Of a stretch of DNA of 38,052 bases, positions 15,494-24,105 are shown in pieces (within the stretch, counting starts at the first letter, position 1; the number at the start of each line of letters is the position of its first letter). The DNA lies in contig CAZPHN010000024.1 of the NCBI GenBank assembly GCA_964586765.1, forward strand, positions 1 through 38,052, written 5' to 3'. The position numbers were made by a program, and so were the translations under genes. This DNA comes from UBA3263 sp964586765. GTDB taxonomy: Bacteria; Bacteroidota; Bacteroidia; Bacteroidales; Muribaculaceae. Under the pieces are notes generated by a model, which did no database searches, was not told the origin of the DNA, and worked only from the letters and a program-made list of their open reading frames with translations.

Positions 15494-15557
15494 TTAATTC
15501 CTCATTTCTTAAAAATTAAGAATAGGAAAGCTTCCGGTTTACGTTTATCTGCAGAAT

Positions 15558-15715
15558 AAAAAATTAGCAAGGAGTGGCTGTCTCAGTCACTCCTCGTCAA
15601 ATAATAAACCAATCATTATCACATTTCTTTCACAATGAGAAAAAGTCTTTCTGTGTGCTTTTCATCAATAAAACAACGCCGGACATGAAAAAGTTCACAC
15701 CCGGCGCAAAAAAAA
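15558..15715 (+). repeat. repeat A, copy 3
   Basis: Full-length copy, 'AAATTAGCAAGGAGTGG' at the left edge. The middle differs from copies 1 and 2 (GAGAAAAAGTCTTTC), while both hairpins are kept. On the minus strand the right hairpin (GCCGGGTGTGAA ... followed by GTTGTTTTATT) lies 20 bp after the hepT stop and can serve as terminator of the guaA-mntA-hepT transcript. Confidence 0.9.
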
Positions 15716-15735
15716 TCAATTCCAATTGCCACTGC

Positions 15736-16074
15736 CTAATCCTTCAAAAGGTTCTCAACCTCATTTTTTAGCAATGGCATATGGTTTATTACAATGCCCC
15801 ATAGAATATCGGGTTTTAACGAATCATAGGCATGGATAACAAAATTACGTGTATCAACAACCTTTCTGGCGGCAGTAATCTGAATGTCAGGATTGATTTT
15901 GAGCACTTGATTCATTGCTTCACCCATGATTTCAATATTTCGCTCTACACCTCTTCGGAAAAGTGTATCATCGCAGAATGTAGCATACTCTTTTGGTCTA
16001 TCAACCATAAAAGATTCAATCTCCAAGATGGAAGAAAGTATATCTGAAAGGTATTTCCGAAGTTTTCTATCCAT
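15736..16074 (-). CDS. hepT: HepT-like HEPN toxin (DUF86)
   Basis: HepT proteins are HEPN-fold ribonucleases or tRNA-targeting toxins, neutralised by the partner nucleotidyltransferase MntA, which AMPylates the tyrosine of the active motif. The 112-residue product carries the motif R76-NFVI-H81-A-Y83 (RX4HXY), exactly the MntA target motif. It overlaps the end of mntA by 8 bp. It is A+T-rich compared with guaA. Repeat A copy 3 lies just downstream and probably acts as terminator. Confidence 0.93.
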   Translation of the reverse strand: MDRKLRKYLSDILSSILEIESFMVDRPKEYATFCDDTLFRRGVERNIEIMGEAMNQVLKINPDIQITAARKVVDTRNFVIHAYDSLKPDILWGIVINHMPLLKNEVENLLKD

Positions 16075-16369
16075 AGATTAGGTGTTTTGTTTCTTCAAGT
16101 TCTTCTTTGAAATATGGGTTTTTTACTGAGGTTTCATCAACTAAATCAACATCTCGACCGAAAAATGATTTCAAAGCGTGATAGAAGTCAATATAGTTGT
16201 CAGCATAGTTATTATGGTTAATCTCAGAATTGAAGTTTACAAGAAGATCGACATCACTATCCTCATTGAATCTTGGCGTAAGTATTGACCCGAAAGCATA
16301 CAACTTGCTTACCTTATACTTGCGGCATAAGGCAAACAATTTTTGTATGTTATCATTTATGAGGTGCAT
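16067..16369 (-). CDS. mntA: MntA-like minimal nucleotidyltransferase antitoxin
   Basis: MntA antitoxins transfer AMP to HepT and so block it. I chose the ATG at 16369 (100 residues, MHLINDNIQKLFALCRKY). The longer frame reads back through the end of guaA and gives a low-complexity N-terminus. The nucleotidyltransferase signature is complete: G27-S28, ten residues, D39-V-D41 (FGSILTPRFNEDSDVDLLV), the GSX10DXD form seen in active MntA. The start lies only 7 bp after the guaA stop, so the toxin-antitoxin pair is probably transcribed with guaA. Confidence 0.93.
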   Translation of the reverse strand: MHLINDNIQKLFALCRKYKVSKLYAFGSILTPRFNEDSDVDLLVNFNSEINHNNYADNYIDFYHALKSFFGRDVDLVDETSVKNPYFKEELEETKHLIYG

Positions 16370-16376
16370 AATTGTG

Positions 16377-17903
16377 TCACTCCCATTCGATCGTTGCCGG
16401 CGGTTTGGAGGAGATATCGTAGCAGACGCGGTTGACGCCGCGGACCTTGTTGATGATTTCATTGCTTACCTGAGCCATGAACTCATAGGGAAGGTGTGCC
16501 CAGTCGGCGGTCATAGCGTCGGTTGAGGTTACGGCGCGGAGGGCTACTGCGCGCTCATAGGTGCGTTCATCGCCCATCACACCTACGCTCTGAACCGGCA
16601 GCAAGATTGCGCCTGCTTGCCATACCTTGTCGTAGAGTCCCCAGTCGCGGAGCCCCTGAATGAAGATGTGGTCAGCTTCCTGAAGCACAGCAACCTTCTC
16701 AGGGGTAATGTCGCCGAGAATACGCACTGCCAGACCGGGTCCGGGGAACGGGTGGCGACCAATTAGATGCTCCGGTATGCCGAGCTCACGACCTACGGCG
16801 CGAACCTCATCCTTGAATAACAGACGCAGCGGCTCGCAGAGCTTAAGATTCATTTTCTCTGGCAGACCGCCTACGTTATGGTGGCTCTTGATGGTCGTGC
16901 CGGTAATGGAGAGCGACTCAATACAGTCTGGGTAGATGGTGCCCTGCGCAAGCCATTTTGCATCAGTGATTTTACGAGCCTCGCGGTCAAAGACGTCTAT
17001 GAAGCCTTTACCGATGATTTTACGCTTGCGTTCGGGGTCGGTTACTCCCGCAAGTTTCTCGAAAAACTCAGCTGAGGCGTCAACGCCGATTACGTTTAGT
17101 CCGAGACATTCATAATCGCGGAGCACATTCTTGAACTCATCCTTGCGGAGCATTCCGTGGTCCACAAAAATACAGGTTAGGTTCGAACCGATTGCCTTGT
17201 TGAGCAATACGGCAGCTACCGATGAGTCCACTCCGCCGCTCAGTCCGAGGATTACGCGGTCGTTGCCTAACTGCTCGCGCAGCTGTTTTACGGTGCTTTC
17301 AATAAATGATGCTGCGCTCCAGTCACACTTGCTGCCGCAGATACCGACAACGAAATTCCGGAGCAACTGCATACCGCATTCCGAGTGATAAACCTCCGGA
17401 TGGAACTGAACGCCCCATGTCTTTTCGCCGTCCTTAGCCTGATAAGCTGCCACGGGAACATCCTCGGTCGATGCAATCGGGCGGAAAATCTCAGGCAGCG
17501 AAGTGATGGTGTCGCCGTGGCTCATCCATACCTGCGCGCCCGGCTCAATACCGGCAAGCAGCGGATTTTCGGCGTCAACCTTGGTCAGACGGGCGCGACC
17601 ATACTCGCGCGAGGGTGCGCCTTCAACCTTACCGCCTAATTCCCATGCCATGAACTGCGCGCCATAACAGATGCCGAGCACCGGCATCTTGCCGCGGAGG
17701 GAATTAACGTCAATTTTAAAAGCTTTTTCATCGTAGACGCTAAACGGAGAACCGGACAGAATAACGCCGATTACCGACGGGTCGTCATACGGAAACTTAT
17801 TGTAAGGAACTATCTCGCAATAAGTATTGAGTTCGCGCACTCGACGTCCAATGAGCTGAGTGGTCTGCGAACCGAAGTCAAGAATAATTATTTTTTCCTG
17901 CAT
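16377..17903 (-). CDS. guaA: GMP synthase (glutamine-hydrolysing)
   Basis: GuaA converts XMP to GMP with ATP and glutamine. The 508-residue product has the class I amidotransferase domain (nucleophile C79 in GICYGAQ, and VQFHPEVYHSE with the catalytic His and Glu), the ATP pyrophosphatase loop LGLSGGVDSSVAA, and the C-terminal dimerisation domain ending in ICYDISSKPPATIEWE. Length is normal and the protein looks complete. Downstream, mntA begins after 7 bp. Upstream, a TAACTTTG -7 element lies between guaA and repeat A copy 4. Confidence 0.99.
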   Translation of the reverse strand: MQEKIIILDFGSQTTQLIGRRVRELNTYCEIVPYNKFPYDDPSVIGVILSGSPFSVYDEKAFKIDVNSLRGKMPVLGICYGAQFMAWELGGKVEGAPSREYGRARLTKVDAENPLLAGIEPGAQVWMSHGDTITSLPEIFRPIASTEDVPVAAYQAKDGEKTWGVQFHPEVYHSECGMQLLRNFVVGICGSKCDWSAASFIESTVKQLREQLGNDRVILGLSGGVDSSVAAVLLNKAIGSNLTCIFVDHGMLRKDEFKNVLRDYECLGLNVIGVDASAEFFEKLAGVTDPERKRKIIGKGFIDVFDREARKITDAKWLAQGTIYPDCIESLSITGTTIKSHHNVGGLPEKMNLKLCEPLRLLFKDEVRAVGRELGIPEHLIGRHPFPGPGLAVRILGDITPEKVAVLQEADHIFIQGLRDWGLYDKVWQAGAILLPVQSVGVMGDERTYERAVALRAVTSTDAMTADWAHLPYEFMAQVSNEIINKVRGVNRVCYDISSKPPATIEWE

Positions 17904-17931
17904 TTTTGCGATGTGGGAATGAAATTTTCCG

Positions 17932-17939
17932 CAAAGTTA
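17932..17939 (-). promoter_or_regulatory. -7 promoter element of guaA
   Basis: TAACTTTG on the minus strand lies 28 bp before the guaA start codon. The region upstream is A+T-rich (TTTTCATTTTTCA on the minus strand) but has no perfect TTTG. The edge of repeat A copy 4 begins 33 bp further upstream. Confidence 0.6.
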
Positions 17940-17972
17940 CGATTTTTAAATGAAAAATGAAAAGCGAACCGC

Positions 17973-18128
17973 TAAAAATTAGCAAGGAGTGGCTGTCTCA
18001 GTCACTCCTCGTCAAATAATAAACCAATCATTATCACATTTCTTTCACAATGAAAAAAGTATCGTTCTGTGTGCTTTTCGATATTAAAACAACGCCGGGC
18101 GCGAAAAAGTTCATACCAAGCGAAAAAA
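17973..18128 (+). repeat. repeat A, copy 4
   Basis: The left hairpin is intact. The right hairpin is decayed (GCCGGG against CCAAGC) and the core has a 1-base length change that breaks the frame open in copies 1 and 3. This copy stands between two divergent genes, guaA and the DUF3575 gene, where no terminator is needed; that fits loss of the right stem under relaxed selection. No TAnnTTTG element is visible between this repeat and the DUF3575 start codon. Confidence 0.88.
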
Positions 18129-18160
18129 ACTTTTTGGGGGTGTGGGGTGTTTTAGTGTAG

Positions 18161-19423
18161 ATGAAAGCACACGTTCACTATTTACGAGGACTTCTGGTGT
18201 TGGCTTTGGGCCTGACAACCGTTGGCGGCATCCGTGCGGCAGAGTTGAGTGACTCTGCCGAGGTTCATTTCCGCCAAGGGCGTGCTGACCTTGACCCTGA
18301 CTTCCGTGGCAACGGTGCGCGCCTTGACTCGATGGTCGTGAAGTTGCGCGATGACTCACGCCTGCGGGTCAAAAATGTCCGCGTAACGGGCAGTGCATCG
18401 CCTGAAGGCTCCGTGGCTATCAACCGTAGCCTCTCGCGTCGTCGCGCCGACGCCATAATCGCCGCTCTCGGACTGGAGGACTCCATTGCCTCCTTTAATT
18501 ATATAGGACGTGACTGGTCTGGACTCGCCCGGATGGTTGAGGCTGACGAACAGACCCCCTCGCGCGGCGAGGTGCTTTCCTTGCTTGATGAAATCAACAG
18601 CTCCCTCATGGCTGGCGAGCCTGACAACGCCGCAAACCTTCAGCGGCTCAAATCCGTTGGCGGAGGTGTTCCTTACGCCTATATGTATAGCCGGATGTTC
18701 CCTTCGCTGCGTTTTTCGCGCCTGAGCGTTGAATTCGAGCCGCAAATACGCTCTATGATAGTAAATGCCGGCGTTCCGTCCGTAAACCTCTACACGCCTG
18801 AAGTAAGCGTGACTGACCCGCAGCTTCCCTTGATTATGCCCGTGCGCGATACCCGTAAGCCATTCTATATGGGACTGAAAACGAATATGCTCTATGACGC
18901 TCTTGCCGTGCCTAACCTTGGCGTGGAGTTCTACGTAGGACGCAACTGGTCCGTGACCGGCGACTGGTCATACGCATGGTGGGACAAAAACAGCAGCCAT
19001 CGTTACTGGCGCGTCTATGGCGGCACCGTAGGTCTGCGCCGGTGGTTCGGACAGGCTGCCCGACGCAAACCGTTGACGGGTCATCACCTCGGCATCAACG
19101 CCGGCGCGGTAACTTTCGACTTCGAATGGGGCGGCAAGGGCTACATGGGCGGCAAACCCGGTCATAACCTTTGGGACCGCTGCATGGCTACGGCGTCGGT
19201 CGAGTATGGCTACTCGCTCCCCGTCAGCCGCCGGCTCAATATTGATTTTTCGCTTGGCGTGGGCTATGTGGGCGGCAAGATTGTCGACTATGTACCCGAT
19301 GGTGACCGCTATCTCTGGCAGCGCACACGTCATGTCAACTGGTTTGGACCGACCAAAGCCGAAGTGGCTCTTGTCTGGCTTATTGGTCATGGAAACCATA
19401 ACGCGAAAGGAGGTATAAGATGA
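18161..19423 (+). CDS. OmpA-like/DUF3575 outer-membrane-associated protein of a fimbrial locus
   Basis: The 420-residue protein has a signal peptide (MKAHVHYLRGLLVLALGLTTVGGIRAAE) and an OmpA-like peptidoglycan-binding N-terminal part (about 35-120; VHFRQGRADLDPDF, VTGSASPEGSVAINRSLSRRRADAI). The C-terminal DUF3575 beta-barrel-like part runs from about 230 to 415 (KPFYMGLKTNMLYDALAVPNLGVEFYVGRNWSVTGDWSYAWW, GYEYGYSLPVS-like). DUF3575 proteins commonly sit in Bacteroidales fimbrial loci, where they may anchor or help assemble the fibre. The stop overlaps the next start by 4 bp (ATGA). Confidence 0.9.
   Translation: MKAHVHYLRGLLVLALGLTTVGGIRAAELSDSAEVHFRQGRADLDPDFRGNGARLDSMVVKLRDDSRLRVKNVRVTGSASPEGSVAINRSLSRRRADAIIAALGLEDSIASFNYIGRDWSGLARMVEADEQTPSRGEVLSLLDEINSSLMAGEPDNAANLQRLKSVGGGVPYAYMYSRMFPSLRFSRLSVEFEPQIRSMIVNAGVPSVNLYTPEVSVTDPQLPLIMPVRDTRKPFYMGLKTNMLYDALAVPNLGVEFYVGRNWSVTGDWSYAWWDKNSSHRYWRVYGGTVGLRRWFGQAARRKPLTGHHLGINAGAVTFDFEWGGKGYMGGKPGHNLWDRCMATASVEYGYSLPVSRRLNIDFSLGVGYVGGKIVDYVPDGDRYLWQRTRHVNWFGPTKAEVALVWLIGHGNHNAKGGIR
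19406..19414 (+). promoter_or_regulatory. strong Shine-Dalgarno sequence before the DUF5119 gene
   Basis: AAAGGAGGT lies 5 bp before the ATG at 19420, inside the end of the DUF3575 gene. Bacteroidetes seldom use Shine-Dalgarno sites, so such a complete one in front of an ATGA-coupled gene is unusual. Confidence 0.7.
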
Positions 19424-20373
19424 AAATCTTCCGCTTTATGTTGGTTGCCGCCCTTTCGGTCATGATGCTTACCTCCTGTAACCATAAAGACCTTGATTAT
19501 TATACAGACGCCGGCAATGTCCGTGTGGTTTTCGACTGGCGCAACGCTCCTGACGCTGCTCCTGCCTCAATGGAGGCATATTTCTATTCAGTAGATGCTC
19601 CGGCGGCTCCCGTGCGCTTCGGTTTTGTGGGGCGTGACGGCGGAACGGTCCATATTTCCGATGGCTCATACTCCGTCATTGGCGTGAACAGCGATATTGC
19701 AGACTGGGCCCGTTTCCGCAATCTCGAGTCGGTCGAAACATTTGAAGTGATTACCACCGATGCTGAGAGCCTCGAGGCGTTCAGCCTTGCCGCAAACTCC
19801 TTGCCGCGTGCCCGTGCCGCTGAATCAGAGCGTATGGCGCGTACTCCGCAGACCCTTTATGGTGACCGTGGCGATGGTGTAACGCTCCGTGTCACAGACA
19901 CCGAGCAGACCGTCACGCTCTATCCCCGCGAGGTCACAGCCCATTATACCGTAACCGTCACTGACGTCAAAAATATCCGCAATCTCAGCGACGGCTCGCT
20001 TGATGCCACACTCTCCGGCATGGCTGAAGGCTTCTCTCACGGCAAGATGACTCCTACGGACACTCCCGTGACCATGCCGTTTACCCTCTCTGCTAATTCT
20101 GATGCACAAACCCTTGAAGGCAAATTTCTTACCTTCGGTGAGTGCCCTCATGCCTCAGTTCCGCATCTTCTTGTGGTCTATATGGTGTTTGCCGACGGTT
20201 CACGCCGCTATCAGACCTTCGATGTCTCAGAGCAGGTTTACCGCGCTCCTGACCCCATGAACGTCCATATTATTGTCAGTGGACTCGATATACCCCAGCG
20301 AATTGATGCCGGCGGTGGTTTCCGCCCCGATGTCGATGAGTGGGTCGAAACTGATGTCCCTTTAAAGATGTAA
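19420..20373 (+). CDS. DUF5119 family lipoprotein (Mfa2/FimB-like anchor)
   Basis: The 317-residue product begins MKIFRFMLVAALSVMMLTSC with lipid-accepting C20. The following YYTDAGNVRVVFDWRNAPDA is typical of DUF5119/Mfa2-like proteins, which form the membrane anchor and length regulator of Bacteroidales fimbriae. The rest is beta-rich with no other motif. It is translationally coupled to the DUF3575 gene by an ATGA overlap and is followed after 38 bp by a fimbrillin gene. The anchor role is inferred from family and context. Confidence 0.87.
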   Translation: MKIFRFMLVAALSVMMLTSCNHKDLDYYTDAGNVRVVFDWRNAPDAAPASMEAYFYSVDAPAAPVRFGFVGRDGGTVHISDGSYSVIGVNSDIADWARFRNLESVETFEVITTDAESLEAFSLAANSLPRARAAESERMARTPQTLYGDRGDGVTLRVTDTEQTVTLYPREVTAHYTVTVTDVKNIRNLSDGSLDATLSGMAEGFSHGKMTPTDTPVTMPFTLSANSDAQTLEGKFLTFGECPHASVPHLLVVYMVFADGSRRYQTFDVSEQVYRAPDPMNVHIIVSGLDIPQRIDAGGGFRPDVDEWVETDVPLKM

Positions 20374-20411
20374 GTAAACAAATTCTAATAATACATTAAA
20401 TTCATTCTCTT

Positions 20412-21440
20412 ATGAAACACACTCTTTTGACAATGGCGGCTGCCACACTGGCCCTCGCCTCATGTACGACTGAAGATGCCGTTGAAGTCAACGGCGGTCG
20501 TGAAATCAGTTTCCGTCCCGCAGTCACCTCGCGTGCCACCGAGACTACCAACGCCAATCTCGCTGACTTCAAGGCGTCGGCATTTATCGGTTCGGATGTC
20601 TACTTCAATCAGGTGACATTCAGCAAAAACGGCAGTTTCTACACCTCGGCTAAGGATTATCTTTGGCCCGGCGATGACACCCGTATTGACTTCGTGGCTT
20701 ATGCCCCTTCTGATCTTTCCGGCGTAGCCATTACCTCTGACTCCAAAACCCTTAGCGACTTTGCTCCCGCCGCTGCGCTTGCTGACCAGATTGACTTCAT
20801 CACCGCAAAGGCATCAGGTACCCGCACTGTCAATGAGTCTGCCGGCGTCCCCCTTGACTTCGCCCACCGTCTCGCCCAGATTGAAGTGAGAGGCAAGACC
20901 GCAAACGATGTCTATACCTTCAAAATCTCCGGTGTGCGTATCGGTCGTCCGGTTTCTTCAGGTTCGTTCGATTTCGATTCTGAAGCATGGACTCTCGGCA
21001 GCGACAAGGCTGTCTATGAAACCACTTATGCCGATGCCGTCACGCTCGGTGCCGACCCTGTCTCACTGATGGGTGAAGATGGTAACGCAATGCTTCTCCC
21101 TCAGCAGCTCGTCGCTTGGAACCCCCAGACTGATGGCGCAAACTCCGCTCAGGGCGCATATCTTTCAGTTCGCCTGCATATTGCCACCGCTGAAACCGGC
21201 ACTCAGATTTATCCCTTCCCCTCTAATGGCGAATGTCAGTGGGCAGCAATTCCTATCGATACAAACTGGGAACCCGGAAAGAAATACATCTATACCCTTG
21301 ACTTTACCGAAGGTGCAGGCTTTGTAGACCCTGAGAACCCTGATCCCGGTACCCCCGTGCTTGGTGGTCCTATCAAATTTACCGTTACCGTCGATGACTG
21401 GACCGACACCCCCCAGAACCTCGACATGACCACCGATTAA
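20412..21440 (+). CDS. fimbrillin family lipoprotein (Mfa-like)
   Basis: The 342-residue product starts MKHTLLTMAAATLALASC with lipid-accepting C18. It has the Mfa_like_1 features: ISFRPAVTSRATE after the signal, DYLWPGDDTRIDFVAYAP, a DFAHRLAQIEVR block and a C-terminal WEPGKKYIYTLDFTEG followed by FTVTVDDWTD. Such proteins are exported as lipoproteins, trimmed by a gingipain-like protease and polymerised by strand exchange. It is probably the main stalk or a shaft subunit. The stop codon TAA is in register with the heptamer array that follows. Confidence 0.92.
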   Translation: MKHTLLTMAAATLALASCTTEDAVEVNGGREISFRPAVTSRATETTNANLADFKASAFIGSDVYFNQVTFSKNGSFYTSAKDYLWPGDDTRIDFVAYAPSDLSGVAITSDSKTLSDFAPAAALADQIDFITAKASGTRTVNESAGVPLDFAHRLAQIEVRGKTANDVYTFKISGVRIGRPVSSGSFDFDSEAWTLGSDKAVYETTYADAVTLGADPVSLMGEDGNAMLLPQQLVAWNPQTDGANSAQGAYLSVRLHIATAETGTQIYPFPSNGECQWAAIPIDTNWEPGKKYIYTLDFTEGAGFVDPENPDPGTPVLGGPIKFTVTVDDWTDTPQNLDMTTD

Positions 21441-21524
21441 ACTCTAAACTCTAAACTCTAAACTCTAAACTCTAAACTCTAAACCCTAAACCCTAAACTA
21501 TAAACTCTAAACTATAAACCCTCA
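21441..21524 (+). repeat. twelve telomere-like heptamers between two fimbrillin genes
   Basis: Twelve tandem 7-bp units fill the space after the fimbrillin stop: six ACTCTAA, two ACCCTAA, then ACTATAA, ACTCTAA, ACTATAA and ACCCTCA. They end 6 bp before the next ATG. ACCCTAA is a permutation of the plant-type telomere unit. A second, shorter array with the same units lies upstream of secA. Copy-number change here would alter the spacing between the two fimbrillin genes without changing a reading frame. Confidence 0.95.
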
Positions 21525-21530
21525 CCCCCC

Positions 21531-24068
21531 ATGAAAGCACTTCCGTTCATAGCCGCTTCACTCCTTGTCGTTTCCTCCTGTTCCGACTCCTCCATTGAGG
21601 GACCGGACATGGGCGGCAGCACCATCCGCTTTGACGTCTCCGCGCCTTCATCAAATACTGAATCGCGTAGCGGGGCGAAACTGCGGGCGGTAGGAGCGGC
21701 TATGACGGTCAAGGGGGGTGAGTCTCCGCTCTATCTGATTCCGGAAGTGCGTGAGGGAATTGGGTTTGACTATATGGGGTCTCGTTCCGAGCGTATAACA
21801 TCCGCTTCGATTGAAAATTTAGGCGTTTATGCGACCTTGACCGACAATGGTGCGCCATATATGGAGAATGTCGAGGTTACGCGCGAAAATGACTGGACTC
21901 CGGAGCGGGACTACCTTTGGCCCGGCAAAGGCTCGCTCCGTTTCATGGCTTATGCGCCATATGGAGTTTCGCGCACTGATGCCGACGGCAAACGGTTTAT
22001 TGACTATACCACCCCTGAGTCCGTAGCTGACCAGAAGAGCCTGCTATGGGCTTCGCCGGTTGAGGCTTCGGCGTCGCCATGCGCGCTTACTTTCCATAAT
22101 GCGCTTACTGCCGTGCGTTTTGTTGCCGGAGAGGAACTCTCGCCCTGCGTAGTCAAGTCAATCCGTATTTCCGGAGTGCCATCATCAGGCAGTCTGGATA
22201 TCGAGAGCGGTACGTGGTCAGACGTATCGTTGCCCGCATCATTCTCTGTCGAACCGAATGTGACGCTCGACGCTGCCGCCGGCTCTGATTATGTGGCTGA
22301 CGGAACGCCCTTGATGGCTGATGATGAAACGTTTCTGCTTATTCCCGGAACACTGCCAGCCGATGCCCGCATTGACCTTACTGTTTCTGTCAATGGTACG
22401 GATAGAGAACTTTCCGCCTCCATTGGCGCGACGGAATGGATTGCCGGAACCACCGTTGTCTACCGTCTATCGGCAAATCCCACATCATCGGGACTCACTC
22501 TTGATGTGGTTGGTAAACTCGAAACCCAATATCCCGGACAGACCGTGCCGTTTTCTGTGCGTAGTGCCCTTGTTGGTGCCGACGGTGATTCAGTGGCGGT
22601 GAGCTGGAAGGCTGAATTCCTTGATACTGATGGTAATGTACTTGACGGAATGCCTGATTGGATGCTTCGTTTCCCTACTGAAGGTAATGGTCATGATGAC
22701 CTGACTGCTTCAACACGTATGCAGGACCTTACCTTTATTAAACTCAGTCCGGAATCGCAGATTCTTCAGAATACGCCCTCCATAAATCAAACCTCCGGAC
22801 AGTCGCCCTATAACCTTGCCAACCAGACAGGCGCGCCAGCCGATGAAAATACAGCCAACTGCTATATTATCAATGCTTCCGGCGATTACAGCTTCCCGTT
22901 GGTTTACGGAAACGCCGTCAAGAATGGTGCGGACAATAAAGCGGCTTATACATCCGCCTCACATAGCGCGCTTGCCATGAAAACCTTCTGTAATCATCTT
23001 GGTAATGCCATCACCTCTCCCTATATCTACGAAAATGCAGGCTGTAAGCCGGCAGACGCGTACCTCGTTTGGGAAGGACGACTTGACCTTATCCGTAACG
23101 TGGCTCTCTCTGCCGATGGCAAACGCATAACCTTTTCCGTTCCTGAAAAGTCAATACGTCAGGGCAACGCCATGATTGCTGTCCGTGATGCCGATGGAAA
23201 TATAATGTGGAGCTGGAATATATGGGTTACTGACTATCGTCCTGAAACCGAAACCGTGGCTTACACCACCGGAAACAAGACCTATACTTATTATACTCGC
23301 AATATAGGTCGCATAATGGGCGGTGACATAACCAAATTTCCCCGTTGTGAAATTCAGGTGCGTTTTACCCAGACCAATGTTCCTGAAGGCATGGAGCCGC
23401 TGTCGGTTACCGTCCCATTTACACAGACCGGTATAACCATTGAAACGGCTGACTGTTACAACTTCTACCAGTGGGGACGCAAAGACCCCATCAAATCAAG
23501 CCTGAAAGAGTGGTTTGACGCCGAGCATTATGAAATAAAGTCGATAAAGGTTGCAACCCTTCCCTCCATCGGCTCAGGCGAAAACTATATGCCTGCGTTT
23601 ATCTCAAATCCGGACATATTCTATCAGGCTGACCATAGCCAGAAATTCACCTACTCTAATCTATGGAACTCCTCGCTGTCATCGGTCGATAACGTGAAGA
23701 CTATCTACGACCCGAGTCCGGTCGGGGCTAAAGTACCTCTTGGCAACGGATTGCTTGCCATGGCTCGCGATGCTTCCGTCACTAAGACCTACGCCGCATC
23801 AACGGTCGGGACCGGCAGCATGGGGCTGTATCTCAACTTCCCCTCCGGCGGTCAGATGTTTATTGATGAACTCGGCTACCGCTCAGGCGAGACCGGCAAT
23901 GACGCCCAAGGCATCGGAGTGGTCGGCACCCTTTGGCTCGCGCAGACCTCAGCTTCAGCCTCATCCGCCAAAGTCGAAGCCCGATGCATCGTCGTACGCG
24001 AAGCCACCATGCAGCAGAACTCCAACCCCCGTACCCACGGCTTTGCCGTCCGCCCCCTCCTCGAATAA
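21531..24068 (+). CDS. large two-part fimbrillin-like lipoprotein
   Basis: The 845-residue product has a lipoprotein signal (MKALPFIAASLLVVSSC, C17). The N-terminal part (about 30-320) is fimbrillin-like and repeats the DYLWPGKGSLRFMAYAPYG block seen in the smaller fimbrillin, with a FHNALTAVRFV segment. The C-terminal 500 residues are different: NTANCYIINASGDYSFPLVYGNAVKNG, MWSWNIWVTDYRPE and YNFYQWGRKDPI are known from long Bacteroidales fimbrillin-like and surface proteins, the last resembling FISUMP-type domains. A tip or adhesive subunit is the likely role, judged from its size and position as last gene of the locus. That is inference. Confidence 0.88.
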   Translation: MKALPFIAASLLVVSSCSDSSIEGPDMGGSTIRFDVSAPSSNTESRSGAKLRAVGAAMTVKGGESPLYLIPEVREGIGFDYMGSRSERITSASIENLGVYATLTDNGAPYMENVEVTRENDWTPERDYLWPGKGSLRFMAYAPYGVSRTDADGKRFIDYTTPESVADQKSLLWASPVEASASPCALTFHNALTAVRFVAGEELSPCVVKSIRISGVPSSGSLDIESGTWSDVSLPASFSVEPNVTLDAAAGSDYVADGTPLMADDETFLLIPGTLPADARIDLTVSVNGTDRELSASIGATEWIAGTTVVYRLSANPTSSGLTLDVVGKLETQYPGQTVPFSVRSALVGADGDSVAVSWKAEFLDTDGNVLDGMPDWMLRFPTEGNGHDDLTASTRMQDLTFIKLSPESQILQNTPSINQTSGQSPYNLANQTGAPADENTANCYIINASGDYSFPLVYGNAVKNGADNKAAYTSASHSALAMKTFCNHLGNAITSPYIYENAGCKPADAYLVWEGRLDLIRNVALSADGKRITFSVPEKSIRQGNAMIAVRDADGNIMWSWNIWVTDYRPETETVAYTTGNKTYTYYTRNIGRIMGGDITKFPRCEIQVRFTQTNVPEGMEPLSVTVPFTQTGITIETADCYNFYQWGRKDPIKSSLKEWFDAEHYEIKSIKVATLPSIGSGENYMPAFISNPDIFYQADHSQKFTYSNLWNSSLSSVDNVKTIYDPSPVGAKVPLGNGLLAMARDASVTKTYAASTVGTGSMGLYLNFPSGGQMFIDELGYRSGETGNDAQGIGVVGTLWLAQTSASASSAKVEARCIVVREATMQQNSNPRTHGFAVRPLLE

Positions 24069-24100
24069 TTTGTGAGGTTTTGGGGAAATGTGTAAATTTG
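24069..24100 (+). promoter_or_regulatory. promoter of the DUF4105 gene
   Basis: -33 TTTG (24069-24072) and -7 TAAATTTG (24093-24100) are 20 bp apart. The expected transcription start falls on or next to the ATG at 24106, so the mRNA would be leaderless or nearly so. The -33 box begins at the very end of the fimbrillin stop codon region. Confidence 0.75.
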
Positions 24101-24105
24101 CGGGT

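Noticed and set aside
12662..18128. Repeat A copies as a CRISPR array
   Set aside because: Repeats are about 155 bp, spaced 1.3-2.3 kb apart with genes between them, and no cas genes are present.
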